NCBI RefSeq assembly: GCF_009834875.1
Contig: NZ_WVHT01000004.1
Location: 62,001-126,000, forward strand
DNA: 64,000 nt
From: Hufsiella arboris
GTDB lineage: Bacteria; Bacteroidota; Bacteroidia; Sphingobacteriales; Sphingobacteriaceae
Direction: 5' to 3'
The position numbers and the translations under genes are program-made. Below the pieces are notes generated by a model that was given only the letters and a program-made list of their open reading frames with translations, had not been told where the DNA came from and did no database searches. Of this stretch, positions 44,081 to 52,242 are shown piece after piece; position 1 is the first letter of the stretch, and each line of letters begins with the position of its first letter.

Positions 44081-44491
44081 ATGTCAAATATATCTTTCCT
44101 TGAAAAATTACAAACTGCTCCGCAGGCCACTTTTCATAAGCTGGACGTCGTTAAAAGTAAAAGAATGGCTGGAGCTCAAACTTTATATATTCCATCGGTC
44201 TCTGACGTAGCAGAAACCATCCGTAAAATTCCAAAAGGTGAAACCAAAACGATCGAACAATTGCGAGATGATCTGGCGAAAATAGGCAAAGCAGACACTG
44301 CCTGCCCGGCGAAGACAATTAAATATTGGAAATGGATGGCCAGCTTAAATGAATCGCCGGTAAAGTATCCTGAATACGATATACCATGGTGGCGGGTGTT
44401 AAAGAGCGGAAAACCAAGCAGGCATATGCCCGGCGGAATAGAGAATCAACTAAAAATATTAAAAGCGGAAGGTGTTGATATCAAGCTCTGA
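44081..44491 (+). CDS. Alkyltransferase-like (MGMT DNA-binding domain) protein
   Basis: 136 residues. The C-terminal half resembles the DNA-binding domain of O6-alkylguanine transferases: a helix-turn-helix region (IPKGETKTIEQLRDDLAKI, then CPAKTIKYWKWMA), the segment YDIPWWRVLKSGKP where active enzymes have PCHRV, and the ending PGGIENQLKILKAEGVDI. The nucleophilic Cys is replaced by Trp, as in alkyltransferase-like proteins that bind damaged bases and recruit repair rather than transferring alkyl groups. The family assignment is by pattern; damage binding is inference. Confidence 0.62.
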   Translation: MSNISFLEKLQTAPQATFHKLDVVKSKRMAGAQTLYIPSVSDVAETIRKIPKGETKTIEQLRDDLAKIGKADTACPAKTIKYWKWMASLNESPVKYPEYDIPWWRVLKSGKPSRHMPGGIENQLKILKAEGVDIKL

Positions 44492-44644
44492 CGAGCTCTT
44501 CGCAACGCCGACGGTAAATCGTTAAGAGATAAACAAATGCTGTCGCCATGGCCGTTTTACCTGAAACGCAAAGCTTAATGGAAGAAAGTCATAAGAACGA
44601 TCGCATACACTGGTAACAAAAACTAAGGAATTCGTCTAACGAAA

Positions 44645-45271
44645 ATGAAGCGATATCAATTACCCTGGCTGAGCATTGCATTCCTATCCATCGCTGTTGG
44701 CATATATCCGGCGACATATTACCTGATGGATATGCATAGCAACGGGTTGTTTCAAACGAAACCAAAAACTCTGCTGGATAATAGGCTCTGGAATGCCCTG
44801 TTTTACGTGCATATCACCTTTGGCGGCATTGCGTTGCTTACAGGATGGCCGCAGTTCAGTACAAAATTAAGAAACCGGTATTTGCGCCTGCACAGAACAG
44901 TCGGTAAAGTATATATAACGTCGGTATTTCTCAGCAGCCTGGCTGGGTTATATGTCGCCTTTTATGCTTCTGGCGGCATTGTTTGTGTTATGGGTTTCGG
45001 CATTCTGGCCGTTCTATGGTTTTATACAAACACAATGGCTTATACTACTATCCTAAAAAGAAATATCATACAGCACCGGTACTGGATGATCCGGAATTAC
45101 GCCCTGACATTCGGAGCCGTCACTTTACGTTTATGGCTTCCGATTCTTGCCAATTTTGTGTTTCATGAATTTATCCCGGCATACCGCATCGTAAGTTGGC
45201 TGGCATGGGTTCCCAATCTATTTATCGCTGAAATTATTATCAGAAATTTAAAAGTCGCCGTAAAACAGTAA
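44645..45271 (+). CDS. DUF2306 membrane protein
   Basis: 208 residues with about six TM segments. The order FYVHITFGGIALLTGWPQF, then RLHRTVGKVYI, then QHRYWMIRNYALTFGAVTLRLW matches DUF2306, a family with conserved histidines (H56-like, H94-like, H-R-Y-W-M) reminiscent of haem-binding membrane proteins. The function is unknown. It stands alone between an alkyltransferase-like gene and a convergent lipoprotein gene. Confidence 0.75.
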   Translation: MKRYQLPWLSIAFLSIAVGIYPATYYLMDMHSNGLFQTKPKTLLDNRLWNALFYVHITFGGIALLTGWPQFSTKLRNRYLRLHRTVGKVYITSVFLSSLAGLYVAFYASGGIVCVMGFGILAVLWFYTNTMAYTTILKRNIIQHRYWMIRNYALTFGAVTLRLWLPILANFVFHEFIPAYRIVSWLAWVPNLFIAEIIIRNLKVAVKQ

Positions 45272-45321
45272 TTAGTTAACAAACTATAATCTGTCAGCAC
45301 ATTAGTCGCGATATTAAATTC

Positions 45322-46395
45322 TTACCTTAAGAAAATCTGCCTGACGGAATTCCGGTCAGTGAAAAAAATAGATGCTTCATTTTTTGCGAGAGCGAGCTGT
45401 TCGGCCTTGACATCAGCCTCTCTTCCTACTCCGTCTTTTCCGTGATAGTCAGGATGAGGCCCGGCAAGATATTGAAGCTTACCGTTTGATATACTTTTAA
45501 TAGATCCGTTATCAGCAACGTAAATACTTTTACTGTTTCTATTGACAACGATACTCGATATGTAAGTAAATTTCAAGTCTCTGAAAATTTGCGTAAATAC
45601 CCCTTTAGATGTCCATTTATAAATTGCTTTGCCATTAACAACAATATATTTAACATTGTTATATCCGCAAAAAAATGCATTGATCGTGCTTAAGGTTTGT
45701 GCATCTTCCGCCAGCGAATCGGGAAACAACGTATAGCCAAATGCGCCAATTGCACCTTCATTGATTATAAATTGTTCGATAATACCCGTTTGTGCGTAAC
45801 CGTCGACGTATGATCCGGCAATAAACAATTGATCATGATATGGCTCTCTCTGCAGATCATTGTAATAGTAAGAGCTGTATGGGTATACGACAGGTCCATT
45901 TTTATAAGGTGGCGTAAGTACTTCGCCACCGGGTTTTATAATCCATACTTTCGGAGCAATTGTAAACGGACCATCCTGGCAAAGAATATTGATAGTTCCA
46001 TCTTTCTGAACTCTGACCCTCCTTGGCGACGAGATGGTCGTTCCAAATGCATCACCTGGCAAGGTAACAGTAGAAACTTCACCATTCTGGCTTACTTTTC
46101 TAATTTTGTGATTGTTATGATCAGCAACATATAAGCTGCCATCTGGTAATAAGTCGAGGCCTTCAGGATACGCCAGCCTTGCTGCATTGCCGGAGCCATC
46201 AACATAACCTGGTTCTTCAGGTACGCCGGAAATTGTTTTAACCGTCAGGCGTGGGTAGCCGCTTGGAACTGCTGTCGCCATTAAGTTTGACTCACTGGCG
46301 GAAGCCTTGACTAACGCCTGCTCAGTATCTTTCCTGCATGAAAAAAGCAGAACTAGCAGGCATATCAGCGCTACATGGTTTTTTAAGATTTTCAT
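45322..46395 (-). CDS. NHL-type beta-propeller lipoprotein
   Basis: 357 residues from the ATG at 46395. Lipoprotein signal MKILKNHVALICLLVLLFSC with Cys20. The mature part has NHL-repeat-like segments: YPEGLDLLPDGSLYVADHNNHKIRKVS (typical NHL), then PRRVRVQKDGTINIL and a C-terminal IYVADNGSIKSISNG and IFFTDRNSVRQIF. Probably a surface or periplasmic beta-propeller, often a binding module. No partner gene (such as a SusD or IPT domain protein) is adjacent. Confidence 0.75.
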   Translation of the reverse strand: MKILKNHVALICLLVLLFSCRKDTEQALVKASASESNLMATAVPSGYPRLTVKTISGVPEEPGYVDGSGNAARLAYPEGLDLLPDGSLYVADHNNHKIRKVSQNGEVSTVTLPGDAFGTTISSPRRVRVQKDGTINILCQDGPFTIAPKVWIIKPGGEVLTPPYKNGPVVYPYSSYYYNDLQREPYHDQLFIAGSYVDGYAQTGIIEQFIINEGAIGAFGYTLFPDSLAEDAQTLSTINAFFCGYNNVKYIVVNGKAIYKWTSKGVFTQIFRDLKFTYISSIVVNRNSKSIYVADNGSIKSISNGKLQYLAGPHPDYHGKDGVGREADVKAEQLALAKNEASIFFTDRNSVRQIFLR

Positions 46396-46825
46396 GGGTG
46401 TGTTTAGTTTATTAAAGTTCATCAATTAAAAGTCAACAACCCTTAAAAGTCCCGGAACTAGTAAAAAAAATGTGAAATTCTGTGAAGAAATTTCAAAAAT
46501 TCCAGCGTGAGAAATACGCTCATAATCAGTAAAGTTAAAGCCTCACTCATTTACAGCATGATAATTGTCACCGCAAATCCGGGCCAATAATTTTTCTTAA
46601 AACCAGCTTGTTATATGACGGTTTACAAATTGACACTACCTGCATGCATCTTAACAAAAATACAAGTTCTGTTATTCGACTGACTACTCGCTGAAGAATT
46701 GTGCCTATGGAGTTTTGGTAACGAGTACAAATGCAAAAGGCAGCATCCGGTACGCATTCGTAAATTGCCAATTAAAGCTGAAGATTTGATCTGAACAATC
46801 ACTGGCGCCGGGCAGGGGCTGCATG
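46396..46825. other. Intergenic region, nothing recognised
   Basis: 430 bp, AT-rich. One 67-codon frame on the minus strand (46568-46771) has an irregular composition and no signal, so I do not call it. No clear promoter, repeat or RNA structure seen. Confidence 0.5.
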
Positions 46826-47581
46826 TTAGCTAATCCCGTAACTATATTTCAAGATATCCCACCAGGAATGTATTCCAACATTATTGTTAAAAATATGAAT
46901 GTCGAAAATGGTATAAAGTTGCAAAACCAGGTCCGCCAGGTTCATTACATTTAGGATCAGTATCAGCGCAATAACACTGTACGCTGAACGGCCGAATAAG
47001 GCTATTCCCTGCCATAAAATAATCGCATAGCTGATTAACTGAAAAGCCAGATCAACATTCGATTTATATTCAATCAATGGAAAATAGACCGGTAAAAGTA
47101 TTAGTCGGAAAAAATAAGTTAAACCCAGCGCAAAAAGCCAGAATACAACGATCTCTGCAAAGTTGAAACGTTTCCTGAAAGCCAGCCAGGTCAGCAAAGT
47201 TTCCAGAGGCAATAATAAAATAGCGCGGTACTTAGTTAAGTGATACAACTCACGGCCGTACTGATTATTCATGTGCACAACCTTATCCTCAAAGTCGAAA
47301 ACATAAGGGTAAAGTACAGCCAGGATACCGGCCGTCAGAATAAAAAAGAGCACCGGACTAAAATATGTCTTTCTTTTACCGCTGAAATAATCGGCGTAAG
47401 CTATGGCGGGACGAACGATCAAGTCAGATACCAAGCGTATCATTCCTTTATCCATATGAGTAAAAGCATGCCAGGTTTCATGTGTCAGTTCATGCATGCT
47501 TAAGCGGCCAACCGAAAGTTTTTGTCCGCAGCTAATACAGTATACGCCGTTGTTATCGTCTCCGCAATTATTACAGTTCAT
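46826..47581 (-). CDS. DUF3667 membrane protein with N-terminal zinc ribbon
   Basis: 251 residues. N-terminal CNNCGDDNNGVYCISCGQ gives two CxxC pairs, a small zinc ribbon, followed by a conserved helix (LSMHELTHETWHAFTHMDKGMIRLVSDLIVRP) and four or five TM segments. This is the standard layout of DUF3667 proteins, abundant in Bacteroidota and of unknown function. A structured RNA with a terminator lies 87 bp upstream. Confidence 0.82.
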   Translation of the reverse strand: MNCNNCGDDNNGVYCISCGQKLSVGRLSMHELTHETWHAFTHMDKGMIRLVSDLIVRPAIAYADYFSGKRKTYFSPVLFFILTAGILAVLYPYVFDFEDKVVHMNNQYGRELYHLTKYRAILLLPLETLLTWLAFRKRFNFAEIVVFWLFALGLTYFFRLILLPVYFPLIEYKSNVDLAFQLISYAIILWQGIALFGRSAYSVIALILILNVMNLADLVLQLYTIFDIHIFNNNVGIHSWWDILKYSYGIS

Positions 47582-47667
47582 TTCTATCTAAAAAAAGCAA
47601 CCTAAAATAGGCAATAAAAGATTATTGCAAATTAAAAGTTGATGGCGCTGCTTTTTATCTTTAACAC

Positions 47668-47800
47668 AAAAAACCCGGCCGGATAAAATCCTGACCAGGG
47701 CTATTAACTTTCTATTATTGCCTGCTGGCTGTTCCCGTTACCAGACTGCTTTAAGCAGCCTCATCTTTCCCACTAATAACCACCGGGAACCAATCAGGCA
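47668..47800 (-). ncRNA. Structured RNA with its own terminator (6S-like topology)
   Basis: On the minus strand, from about 47800: GCCTG (47799-47795) pairs with CAGGC (47724-47720) and GTTCCCG pairs with CGGGAAC inside it. A large asymmetric internal loop follows and then a terminal hairpin GCTGC-TTAAA-GCAG. After a short AT-rich linker comes a strong terminator (47700-47672; CCTGGTC...GGAT stem, TTT loop) followed by TTTTTT. AAATTTTG just upstream (47812-47805) resembles a -7 box and would start transcription at the first paired base. A closed helix with one large bubble recalls 6S RNA (Rfam has a Flavobacteria 6S family), but I cannot align it. A leader of the DUF3667 gene is the alternative. 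Confidence 0.55.
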
Positions 47801-47913
47801 ATTCAAAATTTGCATTTGAAAGAAAGCGGCGGACACCGTCTTAATTTCGTGAATTAATGGCCGTTGGTGTGTAAGCAACGGCCACAATTCGTATAAATCC
47901 CCCCTACCAAATC

Positions 47914-48042
47914 TTAAAATCCAATGGTTGAAAAATTGCTTGCGTTGCCAAAAGCAATCATAAAACCAAAACAGATTAACAAAAAAATTGCACCTCCAAT
48001 AAAAATAATCTTCTCCTGCTTTGCTGTTACACTAATCTCCAT
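47914..48042 (-). CDS. 42-residue single-span membrane protein
   Basis: A short frame starting MEISVTAKQEKIIFIGGAIF. A hydrophilic start with three Lys/Glu turns precedes one strong TM segment (about 12-31), then a polar tail ending STIGF. TAAGTTTA, 7 of 8 to TAnnTTTG, lies about 25 nt upstream of the ATG on the same strand. The clean TM character and A/T-ending codons support coding; no homologue family is recognised. Confidence 0.45.
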   Translation of the reverse strand: MEISVTAKQEKIIFIGGAIFLLICFGFMIAFGNASNFSTIGF

Positions 48043-48104
48043 CGCCAACAATTTGGATGTCTGTAAACTTACCGGCTTAAATACCGTATAATCAGTTTCT
48101 TAAC

Positions 48105-48165
48105 TGGCTGAACGTTGGCAGTTCCGGCGGGCACTGGAAACCTTACCAACATTTTTGTTCAGCCA
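48105..48165. other. Long interrupted hairpin
   Basis: TGGCTGAAC (48105-48113) pairs with GTTCAGCCA (48157-48165), continued by GTTGG/CCAAC (48114-48118 with 48146-48150) and TTCC/GGAA (48122-48125 with 48136-48139), with a 10-nt GC-rich loop and one 6-nt bulge. As RNA it would be stable in either orientation. It may be the leader of the 42-residue protein gene or a separate element. The rest of 48043-48320 shows only a tight palindrome TGATGATTATCATCA near 48230. Confidence 0.45.
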
Positions 48166-48320
48166 AGAAAACTGAGCTGCAAAAGTCTGAATTTTCCGGC
48201 CGATGATTTATGATAACAATCACATTTTCTGATGATTATCATCATTTTTTATTCGATTATTTTGACTTTGATGGATTCAAAAGGATTAAAGCACGAAATT
48301 GTATTGCGACTTAAGACCAC

Positions 48321-48360
48321 AAAAATCTTAGTCTCAGAATCACTGAGATCCTGAGACTAA
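48321..48360 (-). terminator. Terminator of the beta-helix lipoprotein gene
   Basis: Perfect 10-bp stem TTAGTCTCAG/CTGAGACTAA (48328-48337 and 48351-48360), 13-nt loop, followed on the minus strand by GATTTTTG. It lies 28 bp past the stop codon. Confidence 0.75.
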
Positions 48361-48388
48361 CAAGAAAAGGTAATTATTTAAAAAGGGA

Positions 48389-50080
48389 TCAAAGTCCCGG
48401 ACCCTGATAGAATCCTATGTTTGGCTTTGCAGTAGCTGAAAGCGGGTTACCAAAAAAATCCTTACCACCATTATTACTGATTACCCGGCCAGACGATAAG
48501 GCTACGGAGCCAGCTTTCAATTTAAAACCATCGGGAGTATCAGAAGCGGAATTCAGAAATTTAACATCTCCGGCAATATTATGGGTTTGGCCGGGCTGGT
48601 TGACAACCTGGTTCTTGTAATAGCAGTTGTAATCAAAGATATTTCCGGTGCTGCTGCCAAAGGTATATGAAGTACCGCTGCCGTAGTTATCAAAGATATT
48701 ATTGTAAAAGGATGTATTAGATGGCCAGCCGCCCCAGATCTGGAACCGTACGAACTGGGTATTGGTCTGAGTGGGACCAATATCAACCACATTATTATAA
48801 AAGACAGTATTGGAAGCGGTACCCGATAGCTTAATCATAAACTTGCCGCTCACGGGATGCGCGTATTTTCCATCTTTCTTGAAAATATTGTACCTGACGA
48901 CCGTTTTGTCGTTAAAGGAATTGGAGCCTCCGGTAACCAACATGCCATAATCGTTATCATGCAGGTAGTTGTACTGAATGATCGTATTCTTGGTTCTATA
49001 ATCCGCGTCAATACCACCAGCATCATCATCGTCTATATTTGCTTTTGTAAATCGCGACTCATTATATTGCCAGATAGCGTTATCCGTATTAAAATTGAAT
49101 GCGGCATTGCCGGAGGCCTTAATAGCGCAGTGGTCGAAAAGATTATGTTCCATTAGCGGGCGGTCGGCAACCCTGATAATCATAGCATTAGCGCCGGTGT
49201 TAGCGAAACTATTGTTGCGAACGATAATATTCAGGGATGGTGTCCAGTTAGTATTTGAAGTTAAGGTTCGCGTACTCCATGTTGATTCCGTCCAAAGCCC
49301 GGTCCTGTCAACATCATGAATAAAACAACTATCTACTAAGATATCATTGAACCATGTAGGCGTGGCGGTTCCGGTAATTCTAAAACAAACGCCTCCGTTG
49401 TATTTACTGTTCTCGTCAGACTGATCGATAAAACCATTTACTCCATGAACTTCCAGGTTACGGAGGTAAATATGATTCAGCATTCCTTTATCCTGGCCTG
49501 CAACCAGAACACCTATTTTTGCGCTCGCCTTGTTTGCATATTGCGGCGGACGAACCATATTGGCGTAATTAGCTGTATTGGCCGTTTCCCATTGCGATAT
49601 GCTCGCTCCGCCTGCTTCTGAAGTATTGAAATTAGTAATATCCAGATCGCTTATTTCCCAGTATTGCTGGTTGAGCAGATAGAGTGCGCCGTCAGCTACT
49701 CCTGCGCCGTTAATTTTAGGCTTATTTCCAGATCCGTATCTTCCGATGATAATAGGACTTCCGCTGTTGCCTGAGCCCTTAGGACGAAGCTGCCTTGTCC
49801 AGCTGCCGCCTGCCTTGAACAAAATCCTGTTTCCTGGTTTAAAAGTAACGGAATTAACCTTGCCTACAGTTTTCCAGGCGGTGGTGGCACTTGTACCGTT
49901 ATTGCTGTCATTACCGCTCACGTTATCGACATAATAATTAGCTGTTACGGCTGACACCGTTGCTTCCTTTGCGTTACTTGCGTTGTCTATCGAACTAGTA
50001 TCTGGCTTCAGATTATCCTTCCCACAGGATGCGATAAGGATTGCAAAAATATAACCGACAAATCTCATGTAAATCCGCAT
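48389..50080 (-). CDS. Right-handed beta-helix (pectate-lyase-like) lipoprotein
   Basis: 563 residues from the ATG at 50080 (MRIYMRFVGYIFAILIASC); the ATG at 50068 is an alternative. Lipobox IASC with Cys near 19. After a disordered linker comes YYVDNVSGNDSNNGTSATTAWKTV, the typical start of surface polysaccharide lyase-like helices. Many short beta-strand coils follow, with Asn ladders (MIIRVADRPLMEHNLFDHC, IIQYNYLHDNDYGMLVTGG, VFYNNVVDIG, SFYNNIFDNYG). It is probably a surface polysaccharide-binding or -cleaving protein; the catalytic residues cannot be assigned. No SusCD pair is nearby. Confidence 0.8.
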   Translation of the reverse strand: MRIYMRFVGYIFAILIASCGKDNLKPDTSSIDNASNAKEATVSAVTANYYVDNVSGNDSNNGTSATTAWKTVGKVNSVTFKPGNRILFKAGGSWTRQLRPKGSGNSGSPIIIGRYGSGNKPKINGAGVADGALYLLNQQYWEISDLDITNFNTSEAGGASISQWETANTANYANMVRPPQYANKASAKIGVLVAGQDKGMLNHIYLRNLEVHGVNGFIDQSDENSKYNGGVCFRITGTATPTWFNDILVDSCFIHDVDRTGLWTESTWSTRTLTSNTNWTPSLNIIVRNNSFANTGANAMIIRVADRPLMEHNLFDHCAIKASGNAAFNFNTDNAIWQYNESRFTKANIDDDDAGGIDADYRTKNTIIQYNYLHDNDYGMLVTGGSNSFNDKTVVRYNIFKKDGKYAHPVSGKFMIKLSGTASNTVFYNNVVDIGPTQTNTQFVRFQIWGGWPSNTSFYNNIFDNYGSGTSYTFGSSTGNIFDYNCYYKNQVVNQPGQTHNIAGDVKFLNSASDTPDGFKLKAGSVALSSGRVISNNGGKDFFGNPLSATAKPNIGFYQGPGL

Positions 50081-50232
50081 AGTCAAGTTCAACTGGTACA
50101 CGTAAAAATACCCTTCACTTTTGGTGGCAATGCCGAGCAGGCGAGATTGTAAAAAATATGTGCAGTTCCGGGAAATCTCGACAGTGAGCGATTCAGCTTT
50201 TGATAAAACCAATCCTTAATGACTCCTAACTA

Positions 50233-50263
50233 TTTGCATTTTAGAAAATAGTATTTATCTTCA
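50233..50263 (+). promoter_or_regulatory. Candidate promoter of the 53-codon gene
   Basis: TTTG (50233-50236) and TATCTTCA (50256-50263, 6 of 8 to TAnnTTTG) with a 19-bp spacer, the spacing expected of a Bacteroidota -33/-7 promoter. It lies 7 nt upstream of the ATG at 50271. Confidence 0.35.
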
Positions 50264-50270
50264 ATTTGCA

Positions 50271-50432
50271 ATGAAACGAAAAGCCAAAATCGTCATACTG
50301 TTTATCGGATTATGTCCTTTAGCAGTAAATTTTTGTAAGGATATTTTTTTGATTGGTGTTAAAGACGGAAAAAAACACACTCAGTCGGATTTTATAAAAA
50401 CCAGGTATGAAACGGTTAGAAAACCGCAATAA
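50271..50432 (+). CDS. 53-residue hypothetical protein with hydrophobic N-terminus
   Basis: Starts MKRKAKIVILFIGLCPLAVN: a basic start and a hydrophobic stretch to residue 28, a membrane anchor or signal sequence, followed by a basic hydrophilic tail (GVKDGKKHTQSDFIKTRYE). A candidate promoter lies directly upstream. No homologue recognised. It ends 17 bp before the 3' end of dinB on the other strand. Confidence 0.45.
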   Translation: MKRKAKIVILFIGLCPLAVNFCKDIFLIGVKDGKKHTQSDFIKTRYETVRKPQ

Positions 50433-50449
50433 GCGGGCTCTTTAATAAA

Positions 50450-51634
50450 TTAGCCAGTCTTCCCGTTAAACGGATTAAAATCGCGTGACGAAATTCCCAT
50501 TGTCAACGCTCTCGAAATAGTTTTGCTTCCGTAACGCACATTCAATTGATCAAGCGCTTTATATAATTTTGAGCTGCGCTCGAAATCATCAAACAAGCCG
50601 GGCTGAAACGGCCCTTCGGCGAGGTTACTTAGCCGTACGCCAACTAACCGTATCTTGCGACCTTGCTGATAAGCCTTCCTGAACAATTTTTTTATGAGCG
50701 GAAAAAGCAAATGATCCGAATTCGTTGCAGGCATACTCAATTGCTGCGTATTCGTTTCAAAATCCGAATAGCGGATTTTAACGGCGATGCAGGAAGCAAC
50801 TTTTCGCTCGATACGGAGCTTTGCTGCCAATTGCTCGGTCATCGAAATTAGTAATTCCTCAAGTTTCGGCTCATCCATCACATTTTGGGAGAATGTATTT
50901 TCAGAAGAAATTGATTTACGGCCATGGTGGGGAACGATTTCCGAATGGTCGATACCATTGGCCTTATCCCACATCATTTGTCCCATCTTTCCAAATACGC
51001 GTTCAAGATTCTCAATCTTTTGCTCCTGTAAATCCTTCACTCTATGGATACCCATGCCGCGTAAAGTTTCGCAGGCCTTATCGCCAATCATCGGGATGCT
51101 GCCTACCGGGAGCGGCGCAAGAAACTCTCTCTCCTTTCCATGTTCTACAAATAATTGGCCGTTGGGCTTTGCCTGATTAGTAGCAAGTTTAGCCACCGTT
51201 TTGTTAGATGCAAGTCCGAATGATATGGGCAAACCTGTTTGCTTGATTACCTGCCTGCGCAACTCGGTTGCCAGTTTATAGCATCCGAAAAACTGATCCA
51301 TTCCTGTGAGGTCAATATAAAACTCATCGATCGACGTTTTCTCATACAAGGGAACCATCGAGTGGATGATAGAAGTGACACTGGCTGAGGCGTCACTATA
51401 AGCATGATAGTCGCCTCGCAAAGTAATCGCATCTGGACAAAGCCTTCTGGCAGTACGCATAGGCATCGCCGAGTGGATACCGAATTTTCGCGCTTCATAA
51501 CTGCATGAGGCCACCACACCCCTGTCGCCAGATCCGCCAATTAACACAGGTTTCCCTCTAAGCGAAGGATCCTTTAAACGCTCAACGGAAACGAAAAATG
51601 AGTCGAGGTCAATATGAACAATATAGCGTTTCAT
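50450..51634 (-). CDS. dinB: DNA polymerase IV
   Basis: 394 residues from the ATG at 51634. Y-family polymerase: palm motif HIDLDSFFVSVE (first catalytic Asp), the nucleotide-binding YEARKFGIHSAMP, and TSIDEFYIDLTG with the second Asp/Glu pair. Then helix-hairpin-helix thumb and little-finger domains, and a C-terminal QPGLFDD like the beta-clamp-binding peptide (Q-x-x-L-F). It bypasses damaged templates with low fidelity. It is divergent from the RNA-ligase-like gene over a 38-bp control region with a dyad. Confidence 0.95.
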   Translation of the reverse strand: MKRYIVHIDLDSFFVSVERLKDPSLRGKPVLIGGSGDRGVVASCSYEARKFGIHSAMPMRTARRLCPDAITLRGDYHAYSDASASVTSIIHSMVPLYEKTSIDEFYIDLTGMDQFFGCYKLATELRRQVIKQTGLPISFGLASNKTVAKLATNQAKPNGQLFVEHGKEREFLAPLPVGSIPMIGDKACETLRGMGIHRVKDLQEQKIENLERVFGKMGQMMWDKANGIDHSEIVPHHGRKSISSENTFSQNVMDEPKLEELLISMTEQLAAKLRIERKVASCIAVKIRYSDFETNTQQLSMPATNSDHLLFPLIKKLFRKAYQQGRKIRLVGVRLSNLAEGPFQPGLFDDFERSSKLYKALDQLNVRYGSKTISRALTMGISSRDFNPFNGKTG

Positions 51635-51640
51635 GCTTTG

Positions 51641-51669
51641 CAATATTACTAATAATTTTAGTATTTTTG
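51641..51669. promoter_or_regulatory. Divergent dinB/ligT-like promoters with a shared dyad
   Basis: Leftward -7 box TAATATTG (minus strand of 51641-51648, 7 of 8) lies 6 nt from the dinB ATG. Rightward -7 box TATTTTTG (51662-51669, exact TAnnTTTG) lies 3 nt from the ATG at 51673. Between them, overlapping both, is the dyad TACTAA-N5-TTAGTA (51647-51663), positioned to repress both genes. Both mRNAs would be leaderless or nearly so. Confidence 0.6.
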
Positions 51670-51672
51670 AGA

Positions 51673-52242
51673 ATGAAAAATTTGTATTTCATTGCCATTT
51701 TACCACCGGAGCAATTAAGCGAACAGATCGACGATATCAGGAAAGAGTGCTCGGAGATGTTCAATGTATTTGCAGCGCTCAAGCCACCTGTTCATATAAC
51801 GCTGTTTGCTCCTTTCCAACTTGGGAACGAACGCGAAAACCAGCTAATAAAGGTATTGGAGGCGCCGCGTCACCATTCTTCTTTCGAACAGGAGTTAGAA
51901 AATTTCGACACATTTAACTCGCATGTAGTTTATATCAACACCATCAAAAACAAGTCGATTGCAAGTTTACAGAAGAACATCACGGCCGTTATGCATCATC
52001 ATGAAATTGGCAAACGAGAAGTGAAAGGCGGCAACACGCTGTTCAAACCACATATTACTATTGCTTATCGTGACATCGACCAGGAAATTTTTCCGGCGAT
52101 GTGGGCGGAATACAAGAACAAAAAGTTCAAACGGCAGTTTACCGTCGGCGGTTTTACTTTGCTAAAACACGATGGCAAAAAATGGAACCGCTTTAAGGAG
52201 TATTCGTTTATTGAACCAATGCCAGAGTTGACGTTGTTTTGA
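51673..52242 (+). CDS. 2'-5' RNA ligase / cyclic phosphodiesterase-like protein
   Basis: 189 residues from the ATG at 51673. Two catalytic H-x-T motifs of the 2H phosphoesterase fold: HITLF near residues 46-50 and HITIAY near 134-139. The family includes LigT/ThpR, which opens 2',3'-cyclic phosphates or ligates tRNA halves in vitro; the physiological role is unclear in most bacteria. It shares a 38-bp divergent promoter region with dinB. Confidence 0.85.
   Translation: MKNLYFIAILPPEQLSEQIDDIRKECSEMFNVFAALKPPVHITLFAPFQLGNERENQLIKVLEAPRHHSSFEQELENFDTFNSHVVYINTIKNKSIASLQKNITAVMHHHEIGKREVKGGNTLFKPHITIAYRDIDQEIFPAMWAEYKNKKFKRQFTVGGFTLLKHDGKKWNRFKEYSFIEPMPELTLF

Noticed and set aside
46568-46771. 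67-codon minus-strand frame
   Set aside because: No signal peptide, domain or promoter; composition looks random. Not called.
48228-48246. TGATGATTATCATCA palindrome followed by T run
   Set aside because: The loop is a single base and the arms are AT-rich, so it is too weak to call a terminator.
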